From assembly GCF_026914185.1 (NCBI RefSeq), contig NC_070570.1, positions 3,472,001 through 3,536,000 on the forward strand: a stretch of 64,000 nt of DNA, read 5' to 3'. Of this stretch, positions 31,680 through 43,136 are shown one piece after another (within the stretch, counting starts at the first letter, position 1; every line of letters starts with the position of its first letter). Source of the stretch: Puccinia triticina. Its lineage: Eukaryota; Basidiomycota; Pucciniomycetes; Pucciniales; Pucciniaceae. The notes beneath the pieces are model-generated. The model was not told where the DNA came from, did no database searches, and was given only the letters and a program-made list of their open reading frames with translations. The position numbers and the translations under genes are program-made.

Positions 31680-32075
31680 TCCACCACACCAGTCAATCCC
31701 CTGAAGTGGTGGTTGACACAGAAGAAATCCGGGAACACGCATGGGGGCCTGTTACAAATGGCACTCAATATGTTGAGCTGTCCCGGTGAGTAAATCCCAA
31801 CCTAAAACCTCTTGTGGCGCAGAAATTGATATATATTCTTTTCAGCCACATCTGTTGATGTTGAGCGGGCTTTTAGTTTTGGACGAGATTATGTGTCACA
31901 CAAGAGACACCAGCTCTCAGCAAGATCACTAAGTAGGGGAATGACAGTTGCCTTCTACTCCAAGAATGAAATGATCAAGGAACGGGTTTTGGCAAGGTGG
32001 AAAGATAAGATTCAGAACGAGAAAAAGGAAGATAAGGGTAAACAAAAGGCAATAGCCATAGAATTGGACGATTAG
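31680..32075 (+). pseudogene. Second hAT transposase, 3' fragment
   Basis: Two exons: about 31680-31785 and 31846-32075, with a 60-nt intron whose donor is GTGAGT and whose acceptor is TTTTCAG. The joined text has NPLKWWLTQKKSGNTHGGLL and then ATSVDVERAFSFGRDYVS, the core of the hAT C-terminal dimerisation domain. It ends in a basic, lysine-rich tail and a TAG. The rest of the transposase is missing upstream. It belongs to a hAT lineage different from the element at 26568-29291. Confidence 0.8.
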
Positions 32076-32888
32076 TTATAAAAAGGTGTGAACACCCAAA
32101 CTTGTCATTTCAACTTCATATTAGTGTTTATTGTTGTTGTGGGTACCGCTAGTACCCACCAGAACTACTGCCTGGGTTAAAATATCCTCCATTTTCCAAT
32201 CAGCATGATATGGGCAATTATTAGCGCTGCAGGTACCGCAGGTACCCGCCTCAAGTACTGCCCGCACCAGCCAGAGTCTTGCCAGGCGGAGCCAGGTGCA
32301 GTACCAAGTGCTTTTCTGAGTGAAAATAACAGGCGGTACCTGGGTACTGCTAGCAGTACCTGGGTGCCAAATGCCATCTTTAGTCCCAATATGGTCCGCG
32401 CAATGTGAGCAACTTTTGGCAGTCAATTTTTGAACTCCCAAAAATTGCCATCAAACCTTCTTCACAAACATCTCACCATCAATAAGAGGTGCAAGTTTGC
32501 ATTCCATAACCATCTCTAGGTAAATCCCGGGGATGCCATTGTGTTTTGTAGTCAAATCACCAGTCCAACGCTGGGGGTGGAACATTCCATAGTGCTGGTT
32601 GTAGTGGCCTACAGGTGTACCAGACAGTTGTACTGTCCTGTACGCTCAGGACTGCAAGGAGTATGGACTGCTGCCTGATGCAGGAGGCACACACAGGAGC
32701 ACAAGCTGCCCATGAAAAATCCTGGTTTGGCCCAGCGTTACAACCTGTACACCCAACCCGGGCCCCCATCAGCTCAGGGTACAAAAGGGCCTTGCGTGGT
32801 TTGGCTGCCTTTGACCACTCCTTCTCCGCTCTGCAACTGCCCAGGAGACCAGCAATTTTGCACCAGCAGCCAGGTCAAGCCCCTTGTC
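32076..32888. other. GGTACC-rich and unassigned sequence
   Basis: From 32140 to 32370 there are several GGTACC-type words (GGTACCGCAGGTACCCGCC and others), similar to the subterminal parts of the hAT MITE at 29792-30852. This may be the 3' subterminal region of the second hAT element. No terminal repeat was found. 32380-32883 shows nothing recognisable. TTGTC at 32884-32888 is the left duplication of Gypsy B. Confidence 0.45.
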
Positions 32889-33844
32889 TGTCAGCCTCGG
32901 TAATGCCAAGAGCAAAGCTCTTCTAGCTAAACCGGGTGAGAAGATATAATTTTTAGGGTTTTTGGGAATATTTCTGTTTATTTATTTCAGAGAAATAAAT
33001 ATAAGAATAAAAAAAGAGGGGCCCGATGTATCGGGGGTGGTTTGATCCCTCTGAGATAGGTGGCTGGGGCCTGATAACAGGTTTGGTTTGGATCCCAGAC
33101 TTACAGAAAGAAGAAAGGAGGCAATAATGTGAAGGGTATTTACTTACTAGTAGTAACCAATCACTTATTGCACCAATCTTCAAAGATAAGGACAATAACA
33201 ATAGCTTTTAGACAAAAGCTCTACTGAAAACTGTATTGATTGATATCGGATTCGAGTCGATAAAGTGGTCAGTTGATTGTTTGGTGTGTCTAAGCTGAGG
33301 AGAAAAGAGAAGTGGGATAACTGACCTCTTTATATATCCTAAAGGTATCCAAGTTTGATGGGGAAGTCTCTTCAAAGACTACGGACTGGGGCGGTAACTA
33401 TTGCTCAATGATCATTCGTCTTGCAATGGGGCTGTCAATATCCGTCAATTTATCTTTCCTCGTGTTCTATTGGGGCGCTAGATTAAAGGTGTTGATTGGT
33501 TCAATGTCGGATTGGGTCGTAGTTGTCAAGAAGATCTTATTGAGGATAGATCTCCTATTCCCCAAAGTTACCGGACATTGACACATGTCACGGGAGTATC
33601 TTTGACAGGTGTAACTCGCGCACTGGTGCGTAGTTTCTTATTCACACAGAGTATCTTTTTCTCATTTTAAATAGTTTTAAAGATTAATATTACTATTAAT
33701 CTATATGTACATTATCTTTTTTTAAGTATTTATTTTAAATAATATGTGACAGATTACATAGATATCTGTCACAAAAAGTGTAAAATATTATTTATAATCA
33801 TTTTTATATTGTTACGCTGGCTTGCGCTGCGTAGCCAGCTGACA
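32889..33844 (-). repeat. Gypsy B 3' LTR
   Basis: 956 bp, with an AT-rich end near 33640-33820. Confidence 0.95.
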
Positions 33845-33858
33845 TTTCCTACCCCTCA
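33845..33858 (-). promoter_or_regulatory. Gypsy B polypurine tract
   Basis: The minus strand reads GAGGGGTAGGAAA directly before the 3' LTR. Confidence 0.75.
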
Positions 33859-33878
33859 AGATGAGACTATAGAAAAAA

Positions 33879-36800
33879 TTAGGTTTTAGATCTGTTTGAA
33901 ATTCTATAATTACGCAGATGAATAGTTCCATCCGGAATATTATTTTCAGGTAACCATTCATCTTTATCTGCTGAATTATTTTTGTATCTTACAAGGTACA
34001 GACGGACATCCTTACCATTGATACGTTCCTTTTTATCTTTTAGAATTTTCTGCACTTGTAATTTTGCATTCTCAACCGGTTCTTCCACAGGAATAGTAGG
34101 TTGAACATCTATTGATTCTCCAGGCCTTGATACCCACGGTTTAATCAAACTCACTGGAAAAACTGGGTGTTTTCTTGAAAGCTCTTCACTCAGAATTACT
34201 TCAACTGCATTCTTCCCATGAAGTTGCTTGACAACAAAAGGTCCAACAAAAGCAGCTTTGAGTTTTTTATTACCTCCCAGATTACTGAAGTTTACTGTAG
34301 ATAACATTACCTTATCTCCAATCTTGAATTCTGGCTCTTTATGACTCTTGTCCCACCTATTTTTGTTATATTCTACAGCTTCTGCTACACAATTTCTTGC
34401 ATGATCATGAGCCGCATCTAGCATCTTCTTAAAATCTGAAGAAGTTGGATGAATATATGGCAATTTGTCATTAACAGTATTTTTAGGCATTCTAGGTATC
34501 CACCCACGCTCTAAGACATAAGGAGCTTGTTTAGTTGTGGAGTGTTTACTACTGTTATATGCAATTTCCAATGCTGGTAGAAGGTTAACCAAGTTGTGTG
34601 TATAACCATCTTGGTTCTTAAATTCAAAGCCAAATGAACAGAACCTGCGGAGCATATCCTCTAATTTCTGAATCATTCTCTCAGCTAATCCATCAGTCTG
34701 AGGGTGATAAGCTGTAGAAAAAGCAAGTTTTGTTCCTAACATATCATGTAAGTTGCGCCAAAATTCAGATGTAAATTTTGGATCTCTATCACTAATAATA
34801 ATTCTAGGGATTCCCACATCAGACATTATTCTGTTCCAGAATAACATAGCAATTTCCATAGCTGTGTCATCCTTGTGATTAGGTATAAAACGTGCTCTTT
34901 TAGAGAAACGGTCTACTATTACTAATACAGAATTATATGAATAAGCTCCAGCAGGAGGGAGACCAGTCACAAAATCCATATTAATAATTTCCCATTGGGA
35001 TTTAGGTTCAGCAATTTTTTGTAGAAGGCCAAATCTTTTTCCTGTCTGCTTATTAGCTTTTTGGCAGATTTCACAGGATTTTACATAAGTTTGGGCTTCT
35101 TTCTTCCAATTGATCCACCAAGCTGTATTACGAATTCTTTCTAGTGTTCTGTCCTCTGAAAAATGCCCAGAAGTTATACTATCATGACACTCTTTTAGTA
35201 TATCAACTATTTGATTTTTATCACAAAGTACTAGTACACTAGAGTGTTTATTTCTATGATACAGTAATCCATCTAACAGAGTAAATTTTCCTAATTTATA
35301 ATCTACCAGTAATTCAGATTGTAAGCTAGAAATCAACTCAGGGGGGCAATTATCATTTTTTAAGATCTCCACCAGTGTTAACAGGTTAGAGTCTTGATCA
35401 TAACTGTTACGGATTAAGTCATAAAAAGCCTCATCCAAATCACACACATGAATACCTAATATGGGAAAAATATCTTCATCATCAGGATCATATGCAGGAT
35501 TATCTGGAATATTTGGTAAAGCCCATCTACTTAATCCGTCAGCATTTTTATTTTTCTTACCTTCCTTATGAATTATAGTCATATGACCACGGTATTGTTG
35601 TATTGCAATTTGCCATCTCAACATATGACGATTAGGAGTTTTCATGTTCATTAGAGTCTTAACAGCCATACAATCTGAGATTACTAAAAAGTTAGAACCT
35701 TCAAGGTAGTAATGCAATTTTTTGAGAGCCCAAACTAGTGCTAAACATTCCATTTGACTAGCTCCATACCTCCTTTCAGAATCTTTAATTTGTCTAGATA
35801 TGAAAAGGATAGGTTTCTCAACAACCTGATCATCTATAAGAAATTCTTGATGAAGAGCCGCTCCTAACCCATCTAAGCAAGCATCAATGTACAATATAAA
35901 TGGTTTAGTATAATCAGGTTGAGCTAAGACTGGTGCACTAGTCAATAGTTTCTTCAACTGTTCATAAGCCTGCACTCTTTCATAGGTCATTTCAAATATT
36001 GTATCCTCATTACAAACTGCATACAAACATTTGGTAATATTAGAGAACTGTGGAACAAATTGCCTATAATAACTACAAAATCCCAGAAAAGACATCATTT
36101 CTTTTTTATTACTTGGCATGGGATTTAGTAATACTGCAGCCACTTTGTGTTGATCTACTGCTAACATAAGACCAGACACTATACGTCCCAGGGCTTTGAG
36201 CTCACCATATCCAAAGTTACACTTTTTGATGGACATTTTTAATCCTACTTCAATGGATTTTTCTAAGATCATCCTTACCTTTTCTTTGTGATCATCCCAG
36301 TCATCAGAATAAATTATAATATCATCTATATATACCATCATCCATCCTTGTCTGATATATTGGCCAAATATAGAATCCATCATTCTTTGAAAGTGAGAGG
36401 GAGCATTCTTAATACCAAAGGGCATACGGAGATATTCAAATACTCCCAGATGGCAAATTATTCTGAGAAACTTACGACTTTCCTCTTCTATAGGTATTTG
36501 ATGAAATCCTTTCAAAACATCCATTGTAGTAATGTATTTTGCTTTAGATAAGTTGTGAAAAGCATGTTCAATTCTTGGTATAGGGTAATGATCTGCTTTA
36601 GTATAAGTATTCAGGGCTCTAAAATCACCTACCATTTGAGATTTATCATTATGCCAAGCTATCATAACAGGAGTAGTCATTTCTACTTGTTCATTATGAC
36701 CAACTTTTCTGATAACTCTGAGATCTAGTAGTTCATTGATATGATTCTCAAGAGCATCTCTGGATTTAGGACTTGAAGGATAAGCTGCCTTCCTTAGCAT

Positions 36801-37319
36801 AGGGGGATAAGTTGCTTGTACTGTTAATTCTATGCTCATGTCATGACCTTTGATATCTCCAATAGGTTCATCTGAAGTACAAAATGCTTGTTTATTATCA
36901 AAGCATATTTTCAAAATATCTCTTTTCTGACTGTTACTAAGTTCATTATTAACAGCTGATTGATTTAAATAATCTGCTTCAAAGCACATCATTTGTTTTT
37001 GTATTTCAGGATCTATTTTAATAACTGGATCACTTATAATAGAATTAATATTACAAATTTGGAATTTTCTCTTCCAATCACCACCTATAGTATAATGCCT
37101 ATCTTTACTTTGGAAAATATCAAATCCGTACATGCAGAATGTATCATTTCCTAAAATAAGATAATCACATAATGCATCCTGCAATACTACAAATTCAACA
37201 ATAAGTCTTACTGATCCTTTAGTGTGAGGGAATATTAGAGGCATAGAAACTATTCCTATAGGATGCATGTTTGAGTTACAACTGCTGAATTTGGCTTTTG
37301 GTATAGGCAACAAGTGTTC
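33879..37319 (-). CDS. Gypsy B Pol: RT, RNase H, integrase, chromodomain
   Basis: About 1145 uninterrupted codons. In order: the protease C-terminal part ([17 protein letters not shown]), RT ([52 protein letters not shown], catalytic [11 protein letters not shown]), RNase H ([15 protein letters not shown]), the integrase zinc finger ([14 protein letters not shown]...CEICQKANK), and the DDE core with [26 protein letters not shown] and [15 protein letters not shown] chromodomain tail ([20 protein letters not shown]) follows. All catalytic residues looked for are present. The only block to the upstream protease is one TAG at 37320-37322, where Gypsy A keeps a tryptophan after Pro-Glu. One base reversal would reopen it, so activity in sister copies is likely. 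Confidence 0.95.
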   Translation of the reverse strand, partial: EHLLPIPKAKFSSCNSNMHPIGIVSMPLIFPHTKGSVRLIVEFVVLQDALCDYLILGNDTFCMYGFDIFQSKDRHYTIGGDWKRKFQICNINSIISDPVIKIDPEIQKQMMCFEADYLNQSAVNNELSNSQKRDILKICFDNKQAFCTSDEPIGDIKGHDMSIELTVQATYPPMLRKAAYPSSPKSRDALENHINELLDLRVIRKVGHNEQVEMTTPVMIAWHNDKSQMVGDFRALNTYTKADHYPIPRIEHAFHNLSKAKYITTMDVLKGFHQIPIEEESRKFLRIICHLGVFEYLRMPFGIKNAPSHFQRMMDSIFGQYIRQGWMMVYIDDIIIYSDDWDDHKEKVRMILEKSIEVGLKMSIKKCNFGYGELKALGRIVSGLMLAVDQHKVAAVLLNPMPSNKKEMMSFLGFCSYYRQFVPQFSNITKCLYAVCNEDTIFEMTYERVQAYEQLKKLLTSAPVLAQPDYTKPFILYIDACLDGLGAALHQEFLIDDQVVEKPILFISRQIKDSERRYGASQMECLALVWALKKLHYYLEGSNFLVISDCMAVKTLMNMKTPNRHMLRWQIAIQQYRGHMTIIHKEGKKNKNADGLSRWALPNIPDNPAYDPDDEDIFPILGIHVCDLDEAFYDLIRNSYDQDSNLLTLVEILKNDNCPPELISSLQSELLVDYKLGKFTLLDGLLYHRNKHSSVLVLCDKNQIVDILKECHDSITSGHFSEDRTLERIRNTAWWINWKKEAQTYVKSCEICQKANKQTGKRFGLLQKIAEPKSQWEIINMDFVTGLPPAGAYSYNSVLVIVDRFSKRARFIPNHKDDTAMEIAMLFWNRIMSDVGIPRIIISDRDPKFTSEFWRNLHDMLGTKLAFSTAYHPQTDGLAERMIQKLEDMLRRFCSFGFEFKNQDGYTHNLVNLLPALEIAYNSSKHSTTKQAPYVLERGWIPRMPKNTVNDKLPYIHPTSSDFKKMLDAAHDHARNCVAEAVEYNKNRWDKSHKEPEFKIGDKVMLSTVNFSNLGGNKKLKAAFVGPFVVKQLHGKNAVEVILSEELSRKHPVFPVSLIKPWVSRPGESIDVQPTIPVEEPVENAKLQVQKILKDKKERINGKDVRLYLVRYKNNSADKDEWLPENNIPDGTIHLRNYRISNRSKT

Positions 37320-37322
37320 TCT

Positions 37323-37907
37323 CTATTCAGGATAACATTTATTTAAGAAGGATTGGCTAGTACACAAACAGAAAGCTCCAATATCAAGCAAAGCTTTTAC
37401 CTCAGCTCTAGCAAAAAGAACAGTGGTGTAGCTGGATTTACCCAAAGTATAATTTTTACCTTGCTCAGGTTTATTTGTCAAAATCTTGGCATCTGTAACA
37501 TGTCCTATTCCCATACTAGGGTGCCATTTCTGAGGAAGATGAGAATCTCCATGAATAGTGTTGATATGAAGTTCATTACCTATATCAGCTTGAATTACAA
37601 GAGTTTTATAGTCTGATTCCTCATCATTAATAACCAGATTTATTCCAGAGCTATCATCCAATTCTTCTGATTCTGAAACATTAACTTCAGCTCCTTCTAC
37701 ATTCATGATCTTCTTATGGGGTTTGGGACAATCAGGTCTTTTGTGTCCTACCTCTCCACAATTGTAACATTCTGGCTGAGGTGGTGGTTTTCTAATCTGC
37801 TCTTTAGCGGGAGTAGCCTTATCTTCTCTAGGCACTTCTTGAAAAGAAATCATCTTCTCTCTTAGAGTATTTCTAGATTTCTTATTAAAACCCATATGTT
37901 CTACTAC
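37323..37907 (-). CDS. Gypsy B zinc knuckle and protease start
   Basis: In frame with both Gag upstream and Pol downstream. It starts after the TAA at 37908-37910 (context GAA-TAA-GTA). It carries the nucleocapsid knuckle CYNCGEVGHKRPDC (CX2CX4HX4C) and the protease motif ALLDIGAFCLC. The catalytic Asp is kept, but the Ser/Thr that follows it in most retropepsins is Ile. Gypsy A has LLDSGA at the same place. The change may impair the protease. Confidence 0.85.
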   Translation of the reverse strand, partial: VVEHMGFNKKSRNTLREKMISFQEVPREDKATPAKEQIRKPPPQPECYNCGEVGHKRPDCPKPHKKIMNVEGAEVNVSESEELDDSSGINLVINDEESDYKTLVIQADIGNELHINTIHGDSHLPQKWHPSMGIGHVTDAKILTNKPEQGKNYTLGKSSYTTVLFARAEVKALLDIGAFCLCTSQSFLNKCYPE

Positions 37908-39833
37908 TTATTCCAAAGTAGTAATGAATTCAGCTAGATCTACACATCTGTCTCCCAACCTACATCTCATAGGATGTTGTATGGTATATTTCAGTTGATT
38001 AAGCATCCTATCATTCCTTTCTTCTAATGTAGCAGAAGGATGTATAGCATCTATTCTTCTTTTTTGAATTAAGCACCATTCATGAGGAACATTATGTCCA
38101 GGGTCAAAGAAATCATTATCTAGAGCTAGTCTCACTCCATTTCTCCAATTTCTAGTGCCAAACCTAGCCTTGATCAATTCTTTCCAAGTTTCCCAAGTTT
38201 GATCCCCTACTTCTTCTTGTTTATTAACAAACCAGTCTAGAGCAACACCCTCAAATAATCTGGGTAATCTCACTACCGCTATTTCATCATCCGCCCTATA
38301 AGATTTTAACATATGATCTATATATCTGATAAAATTAATATGATCATAGTCACCTTGACCTGTGAACTTAGGCCAATCTTTTATAGGAGGAAGTAGTTTA
38401 TTTATAGCAGCATTATCCATAGTTCTGAAACTATTAGCGTGACGTGGACCATTATTAGGTGGTGAGCCATTATTACGCCCTGTAGGTATCTCTCCCTCAG
38501 TTTGATTTCCAGATTTATTATCTTGAGCTTTGTGGGGAGCAGAATCACGCATAAAAGGATTATTAAATTTATGAGTGTATTGTTCAGGTTTTGGAGTAAA
38601 TACAGGTTCAGGTTTCTCTGCAAAAGCTTTTTCTGTATTTAATTTGAATTGTTTCAATTCAATTTGGACTTGATCAACTTGCTTGTGCATGGCTTCAGCT
38701 AAATTCTCTGCATTATTCATACGGGATCCTTGTTGTATCAAGAGATCTTTGATATCATCCAAAGTATCTGCATTTTTCTTTTGGTTTATGATAATATCTT
38801 GTTTCAATGAAGATATTACATAATCAGAATGAGATGATATCATAGATTCAATTTTGCTCAACAATTCATATGAAGAATCTTTTCCAACTTCCTTAATACT
38901 TAAGGATATTTTATTTACAATATTCTCAGTACTAAGTGATATCTTTTTAAGATCCTCAGTTTCCTTGAGTAATCTCTTAAATATCCCCAAATGTTGGGGC
39001 TGGAATTCAATGGGCAAAGGTTTCTCAATACAATTTAATACTTCAGAAGAAGTATTATTAAATCCTTTTTTGAGATCAAATAAAAGAGAATCAAACTTAT
39101 TTACAATTGTTTTTAAGTTAGATTCACTATTAGCATCTAATGTGGAAAGATTCATATTAACTACATCTAATAAATCTAACAAGGTGGATACAATACTATT
39201 ATCTAATTTATGTTCTTGTATAATCCTTCTGCTATCTTGAGCATATCCAATACCTTCTTCCATTTGTGAGGGTTCTCGAAGTTGATCGAGGTCAAACTTC
39301 AACGCTTGCCAAATCGTTCTTCCTTGGGAGGAGCGGGGAAGAATTTCTTCTTCTCGGTCCATGGGTTCCACCCTTTGACAAAGGCTTCGATTTCGTCGTT
39401 TGGCATGATCTTCTGGAGAGCTTTTTGGCTCTCTTGTGCCTTGGTTAGAAGAGATTGGAGGTTTGGGGTTGCTCCGAGTAATTCCTCTTCTAGACATTTC
39501 TTCCAGATAGCAATATGCTCTCTGACCAGGAGTACCGCCTTCTCCTTCTCCAAGGGCGAGGATATTTCGCGCGCGGCTGGGAGCGCCGGGTTGCCGGTCG
39601 TGGTAGGGAGTGCTGGGGTAGCCGCCGAAGAGGTGGATGGAGGTATGTCCAGATCCATCGCCAAGTCCTTCGATGTATCCTTCACCGGGATCGGAGCTGG
39701 TGCATCCTTTTGAGTCAGATGCTTGAATTTCATGTTCTTGATTTGCTTTTGGAGCTGTTCTTCCTCTCGGTATTGTTGGATCTGGGAGGAGTCCTCTGAG
39801 CTCGGGTTTGTTTGATCTAGTCGGAACAGTCAT
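37908..39833 (-). CDS. Gypsy B Gag
   Basis: 641 codons ending at TAA 37908-37910. The C-terminal half is a retrotransposon Gag domain (DWPKFTGQGDYDHINFIRYI, ALDWFVNKQEEV, IKARFGTRNWRNG). The middle is coiled-coil-like, rich in Leu/Lys/Glu/Ile, from about residue 200 to 430. The N-terminal ~180 residues are poorly protein-like. In this stretch the overlapping frame 39299-39833 (with TQKDAPAPIPVKD and helical KCLEEELLGATPNLQ) looks more natural, so the true N-terminus is probably joined by a splice or shift near 39300. No ATG choice can be proved from sequence. Confidence 0.8.
   Translation of the reverse strand: MTVPTRSNKPELRGLLPDPTIPRGRTAPKANQEHEIQASDSKGCTSSDPGEGYIEGLGDGSGHTSIHLFGGYPSTPYHDRQPGAPSRARNILALGEGEGGTPGQRAYCYLEEMSRRGITRSNPKPPISSNQGTREPKSSPEDHAKRRNRSLCQRVEPMDREEEILPRSSQGRTIWQALKFDLDQLREPSQMEEGIGYAQDSRRIIQEHKLDNSIVSTLLDLLDVVNMNLSTLDANSESNLKTIVNKFDSLLFDLKKGFNNTSSEVLNCIEKPLPIEFQPQHLGIFKRLLKETEDLKKISLSTENIVNKISLSIKEVGKDSSYELLSKIESMISSHSDYVISSLKQDIIINQKKNADTLDDIKDLLIQQGSRMNNAENLAEAMHKQVDQVQIELKQFKLNTEKAFAEKPEPVFTPKPEQYTHKFNNPFMRDSAPHKAQDNKSGNQTEGEIPTGRNNGSPPNNGPRHANSFRTMDNAAINKLLPPIKDWPKFTGQGDYDHINFIRYIDHMLKSYRADDEIAVVRLPRLFEGVALDWFVNKQEEVGDQTWETWKELIKARFGTRNWRNGVRLALDNDFFDPGHNVPHEWCLIQKRRIDAIHPSATLEERNDRMLNQLKYTIQHPMRCRLGDRCVDLAEFITTLE
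39299..39833 (-). CDS. Gypsy B probable true Gag N-terminal frame
   Basis: A second minus-strand frame. It has NPSSEDSSQIQQYREEEQ, a Pro/Ala/Thr-rich part and an amphipathic helical part to 39299. The equivalent place in Gypsy A also has a Pro-rich frame out of phase with the capsid frame, and a helical stretch of similar style. Upstream a TACTAAC branch-like word and an ACTAG acceptor (near 39790-39815) suggest an intron just before it. Confidence 0.45.
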
Positions 39834-39973
39834 ATTGTATTAGTAATAAGTTAGTAAACGAGTAATACAAGGTTTTAAACTGACTGATAATCGGATCAAT
39901 GCTTTTTTCAATAGCGAGATCGGGACCAGGAGTGGCAGAGATATTGCCTACGGCAGTGCGGATAGATTTGCTG

Positions 39974-40294
39974 TCAGAAGCCACTAACAGAAAATAAGAA
40001 TTTAGATTGTTGTGCTATATAAGTAATTTTAAAAGAATAATGCTCACTTCTTCTAAGTCGCCTTTGTTCGCAGTGATAAGCTCTATGATTGCAAACGAGT
40101 TCGTTGATTGCTAATCTAGCTTCAATATCCTCTTGCTCGTGTATGTGAGCGTGGTAGACCGCAAGTTGGATCTGTTCTTCGCAAGTAAGAGACTCCCAAG
40201 CAGTAGGTACGTAATTGCGTTCTGCTTCTTCTTTGCGTAACCTGAGATATTGAAGATAGTAATCAATCAGTTTGGCGTTTTCTTTTAGGTTCAC
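39974..40294 (-). CDS. Gypsy B leader exon
   Basis: About 85 well-formed residues (LIDYYLQYLRLRKEEAERNY, CEEQIQLAVYHAHIHEQED, rich in E, R and L). They are preceded by a TTTCTTATAG acceptor-like site and followed by a GTGAGC donor-like site near 40045. It is probably an exon of the Gag transcript of Gypsy B. No family is recognised. Its upstream exon would lie beyond the Helitron, at 54663-54800, or is missing. Confidence 0.4.
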   Translation of the reverse strand: MNLKENAKLIDYYLQYLRLRKEEAERNYVPTAWESLTCEEQIQLAVYHAHIHEQEDIEARLAINELVCNHRAYHCEQRRLRRSEHYSFKITYIAQQSKFLFSVSGF

Positions 40295-40459
40295 TATAAG
40301 AAATAGATATAAAAGAATAGTTCAATATTTTTGTAATTTTTATATTATTTTGATAGAATCCAAGTATATTAAAGTCTCAGGTTTGTAGAAAAAAAATTCA
40401 AGGGTTCCCCCTACATTTTGCCAAAATACAAAAAAAAATGTCAGAGGTTCCCCTCTTTA

Positions 40460-42019
40460 CAAAACATTGACCGCACAAGCCGCAATCACCATACAAATAG
40501 ACAAATTACAAAAAAAAAAAAAACACAAATCTAATAATCCCACTCCCAAAAATGCCGCACCCAGCCACCCAGCGCAGCAAGCTGACGCACTGTGGCCCAA
40601 CGCCCATCCCTGTCTAGCAGGGTTAAAAAGCGTTGGGAAGAGGACTCCCAGCCCGAAAGCACAGGGGAGCCCCCGAATATCCCCCGCCGGACTGCGCAAA
40701 TGCTACAGCGGACGGGGGTGAGACGACCCTTCAGCTGGAAAACACAGCCTTTGAGTTGTCTGGGGAAGCAAGTCCTGTCCCGGCTCTCCTTATATAGTGC
40801 ACCCAGCTGCCTTGGACCCGACATGTCGCCCACAATCACAACGCCATTCCATCCCCATGCCGCAACCGTCGCAACCCGCCTCCTCCTGCTCAAACAATCA
40901 CCCCCCTGACCGCACGTCGACGAAACATCAAACCCTGCGCCCCCCACCACGGCAACCCGAAACCAGTTCCCAAACGGAATGATTACACCCAAAAATCGCA
41001 CTCCGCCTCGCTACTCCCCTCGCCAACCGCCCTGATTCCCATTGGTCTGAACCATCGAAACCGGCAACGGGCTTAACCAGCGCCCTACCGCCTAAAAGCC
41101 TTGAATTTCCACTCTGAAGTCTCTACAACCGCCAAACCCATCGTCAGACTAACCCTCCCGGCAATCGACCTGTCGACCCGTCCTGCACCAAACCCTGAAC
41201 TGTATCATACAGGCATCAATGACCAGCCTAACCAAGCACATACAACCACATCTTCCATTCTCACAATCGGTAAATTCCAATTCAACCTTGCCAACGGCCC
41301 TGATTCCCACCGGTCCTAACCATTGAAACCAGCAATAGGCTTGACCAGCTCCTACCCACTAAACCGTTGATTATCAGCTGTATTCGACCCTGAAACCGCC
41401 AAGCCCACCATCAGACTAAGCCTCTTGCCCACTGATTCACTCGACCCGCCCTGCACTGAGCCCTTAGTCGTTTCATCCAGTCCTACCCTACTGCCACCAA
41501 CGACCCGCCTAGCCCAGCCAATTCAAACCCTTCCTCCACTTTCACAAATGAGACATTTCAATTGAAGCAGCCACAACCATCCCAGGCCATCATGCCATTG
41601 CCCTCATAGGCCGACCACCTAACGACTACCCCCATGCTAACCCACATATAAATATCATCCCCTCGCGCCGTCTCCATTACCTTCACTTCCCACAAGCAAC
41701 ACAATTCAAGTGCCAGACCACCCCTTTTCCAATTTCTTCACCTTCACTGTCAAGCCTAAGCCCAACACCACCAAATCATCTGAGCCCCTGATCATCCCGT
41801 CCAACCCAACTCAGCCCAACCACCCGTTAGCACAAACATCATCCTAACTTGACACTTGCCTTAGACCGACTGAATAAATCCAAACTTAAAATATGACTTC
41901 GTTGAGAGCCCCAAATCACCCTGCGACGTTCTCCTCGCACTTCCAACCCTTATCTAGTGTGAGCCATATCATCTCCCCCTCGCAAGACCCTAGCTGATTT
42001 CACCTTACAAAACCCATAG
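40460..42019. repeat. Helitron 5' spacer with 268-bp tandem duplication
   Basis: Non-coding. Two copies of a ~268-bp unit follow each other, with landmarks CCTGATTCCCA at about 41030 and 41298. The second runs to about 41580. The copies have diverged by many transitions. The region before 41000 contains a long A-run (40508-40523) and nothing else recognised. Confidence 0.55.
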
Positions 42020-43136
42020 TCCACCGCGGAATCCGTACGTGCAAATCAATACGGTTTCGTCAAAACTCCTAGCTTTTTCCAATGCAGCGGCGTCGGGAAC
42101 AATAAGAGGGAGAACTTTCAAGTCGAATTGTCAACCAATACCGCACTCAATAACGTACTTGAGACTGGTTCCATTTATTCAATTTCTGGTAAAATGATAG
42201 CGATGAATGACGGGTCAGCCCCGTTGTTGACGTATTCACACGACGTTGTAACCCGAGTCGGATTCGTTGGGGAAGACCAACCAGACTTCGTCAACAAGAC
42301 CGTCGTCACTGGCCTCGGGATGATCACTCACCGACAAGAAGTTGTCGCCGAGTCAGCCGACACAGCTATATCACTCGAAGTTACTGTGGCTCACTCCGAC
42401 TGGGACGCCGAAGTGAGTTGTTTGACCTTCATTCAATTCACAATGCTGACACCCGGCCTGGAGGCTCGATGCATAAAAAAATTCAACATCAAGTATATAG
42501 TCCCCGGAACGAAGAACCTCATCAAGACTCATACGCTTTACGTCGTCGGACGCAAGGTAAACATTTATGGACGCCTTGTTGACTTCGACATGGAGTTAGA
42601 CACCGCCGTCGTCGTCGTAAGTGCTCCGTCAACACAACAATCAGCCCTTTTACTCATTCCCTTGCAGGTTCACCACGTCAGTGTCACCAACGGCCATCAG
42701 ATTGGTAAAACCGCGGGCTTTGGAATCAACAACACGCCCACGGGAGGTGCTGTCCAATTGTCAGTCCCTCTTAAACAAACTGTGTTTTCCTGTACTGAAG
42801 CAAGGACTCAGAACGAAGTTCAGCCCCAAGAAATAGACCGCCTCACCATCGGCGTCAACCTCCAAACCTATCAAACCACCAACAGAGTTACCAAACACTA
42901 AGGTGACGCCCCGCACCGCAAGAAACACGGCGCCCATCCCTGTCACCCCATTATCAGGCAAGGGCAAAGAGAAAGCAGATGAGTATTCCGACCTCGACGA
43001 GGAAGACGAGGCTGAAGACAATTCGTCGGACGATACCAATGATGAACCATCTCCGCCCCCTCCCGCGAAATCCAAGCGGGGACGCCCAAGAAAAGCCGTC
43101 CTCCAAGAAGCCGCCAAACACCTCAAGAAATGTTAA
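42020..43136 (+). CDS. OB-fold-like accessory protein 1 with AT-hook
   Basis: A multi-exon gene upstream of the Rep-helicase. Main exon about 42020-42412 (GSIYSISGKMIAMNDGSAPL, GLGMITHRQEVV, SLEVTVAHSDWD). A GTGAGT donor follows, then an exon with FNIKYIVPGTKNLIKTHTLY and GRKVNIYGRLVDFD, then after CCCTTGCAG an exon with VSVTNGHQIGK. The 3' exon is Pro/Ser-rich, then strongly acidic, and ends in the AT-hook KSKRGRPRKAVL at 43136. The alternation of glycine and beta-strand text suggests two OB-fold-like halves, hence a possible single-strand DNA-binding helper. The fold is an inference. The exact start and first exon are unknown. Confidence 0.6.

Noticed and set aside
32389..32883. Small frames left of Gypsy B
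   Set aside because: Short, no domain, no splice context, overlapping on both strands.
38854..39240. Plus-strand frame of 128 codons in Gypsy B
   Set aside because: It is the antisense shadow of the Gag coiled-coil region.
40457..41001. Minus-strand frames of 80-156 codons at the Helitron 5' end
   Set aside because: Low-complexity, no splice or domain support, and overlapped by open frames on the other strand. High GC explains them.
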